The notes under the pieces were generated by a model. The model was not told the DNA's origin. It saw only the letters and a list, made by a program, of their open reading frames with translations, and made no database searches. DNA of 6,108 nt, from NCBI GenBank assembly GCA_955651875.1, contig CATPAP010000283.1, positions 1-6,108 of the forward strand, in the 5' to 3' direction. A program made the position numbers and the translations under genes. Shown one piece after another: positions 5,806-6,108 of the stretch (position 1 is its first letter; every line of letters begins with the position of its first letter). The DNA comes from Candidatus Dormiibacterota bacterium. GTDB taxonomy: Bacteria; Chloroflexota; Dormibacteria; Aeolococcales; Aeolococcaceae.

Positions 5806-6108
5806 TCAAATGTTCTCGATCCGCCAGTCGAACCCGATCCGTGGATCGTCCCAGGGGATGCGGCCCTCGTCGGGATCGGCGGGATCGTAGGGCTCGGTGA
5901 CGTAGTAGACCAGCTGCACATCCTCAAGGCCGAGGCACTGATAGCCGTGTGCAACCAGGGGTGGTATGGCCACCATCCGCGGGCTGTTCTGGCCGAGGAT
6001 GAGAGTGTGAATCGTTCCGCAGGTGGGTGACTCAGGCCTCAGATCGACGAGGACGACGCGGGCGTTCCCGCTCACCACGTCCCAGTAGTCCCATTGCCGC
6101 CTGTGCCA
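5806..6108 (-). CDS. RmlC-like dTDP-sugar epimerase family protein, C-terminal 100 residues (5' end outside window)
   Basis: The frame runs off the right edge; 100 residues are visible, while full RmlC proteins usually have about 180-200. It is a cupin-fold sugar epimerase by pattern: WHRRQWDYWDVVSG, VDLRPESPTCG, VAIPPLVAHGYQCL, VYYVTEPYDP and EGRIPWDDPRIGFDW follow each other as in RmlC. Classical RmlC epimerises C3 and C5 of dTDP-4-keto-6-deoxyglucose to give dTDP-4-keto-L-rhamnose, and the position just before rmlB and rmlD fits that step. The visible His (fragment residue 2) and the Tyr residues at 68/69 and 74 could be the catalytic set. However, the usual QxKL segment reads QWDY, so the conserved Lys is missing. 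This suggests a divergent RmlC-like subfamily whose exact reaction is uncertain. The GTG at 6078 falls inside the conserved cupin strand and is not the start. Confidence 0.82.
   Translation of the reverse strand, partial: WHRRQWDYWDVVSGNARVVLVDLRPESPTCGTIHTLILGQNSPRMVAIPPLVAHGYQCLGLEDVQLVYYVTEPYDPADPDEGRIPWDDPRIGFDWRIENI

Noticed and set aside
4908..5900. Long plus-strand open frame (330 codons) opposite rmlB
   Set aside because: It has a low-complexity Val/Gly/His/Asp-rich translation and is wholly antisense to an unmistakable rmlB, so it is a codon-bias shadow.

Overview
The window is GC-rich DNA (the one 60-base line I counted, 2641-2700, is 40/60 G+C), with strong G/C third-position bias, several GTG starts and 4-base GTGA stop/start overlaps. 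This fits a high-GC bacterium, most likely an actinomycete-type lineage. That placement is inference; no marker gene here fixes it.

Layout. Positions 1-92 (+) hold the last codons of a gene that enters from the left. A small hypothetical gene (105-311, -) converges on it. A 116-base non-coding stretch (312-427) follows, with a candidate promoter for the small gene, a short palindrome/repeat, and a GC-rich hairpin just beyond the next stop. From 428 to the right edge, everything lies on the minus strand and is transcribed right to left: an RmlC-like epimerase (partial, cut by the edge at 6108), rmlB (dTDP-glucose 4,6-dehydratase), rmlD (dTDP-4-dehydrorhamnose reductase), two GT-B glycosyltransferases of the GT4 type, then gmd (GDP-mannose 4,6-dehydratase) after a 123-base gap.

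How the genes work together. RmlB, the RmlC-like protein and RmlD are consecutive enzymes for dTDP-L-rhamnose. The first enzyme, RmlA, is not in the window. The two glycosyltransferases probably add sugars to a cell-surface polysaccharide or glycolipid. Gmd adds a second nucleotide-sugar branch, GDP-4-keto-6-deoxy-D-mannose, the precursor of GDP-D-rhamnose, GDP-L-fucose and related sugars. No partner reductase or aminotransferase for that branch is visible. The rmlB-rmlD and GT-GT pairs are coupled by 4-base overlaps. gmd has its own strong ribosome binding site and possibly its own promoter.

Overall this is a recognisable surface-polysaccharide biosynthesis locus. I see no mobile element, CRISPR array, rRNA or convincing tRNA, and nothing that amounts to an undescribed system. 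The points most worth a second look are the non-classical active-site region of the RmlC-like protein, the unpartnered gmd behind a structured leader, and the small unknown gene at the locus edge.
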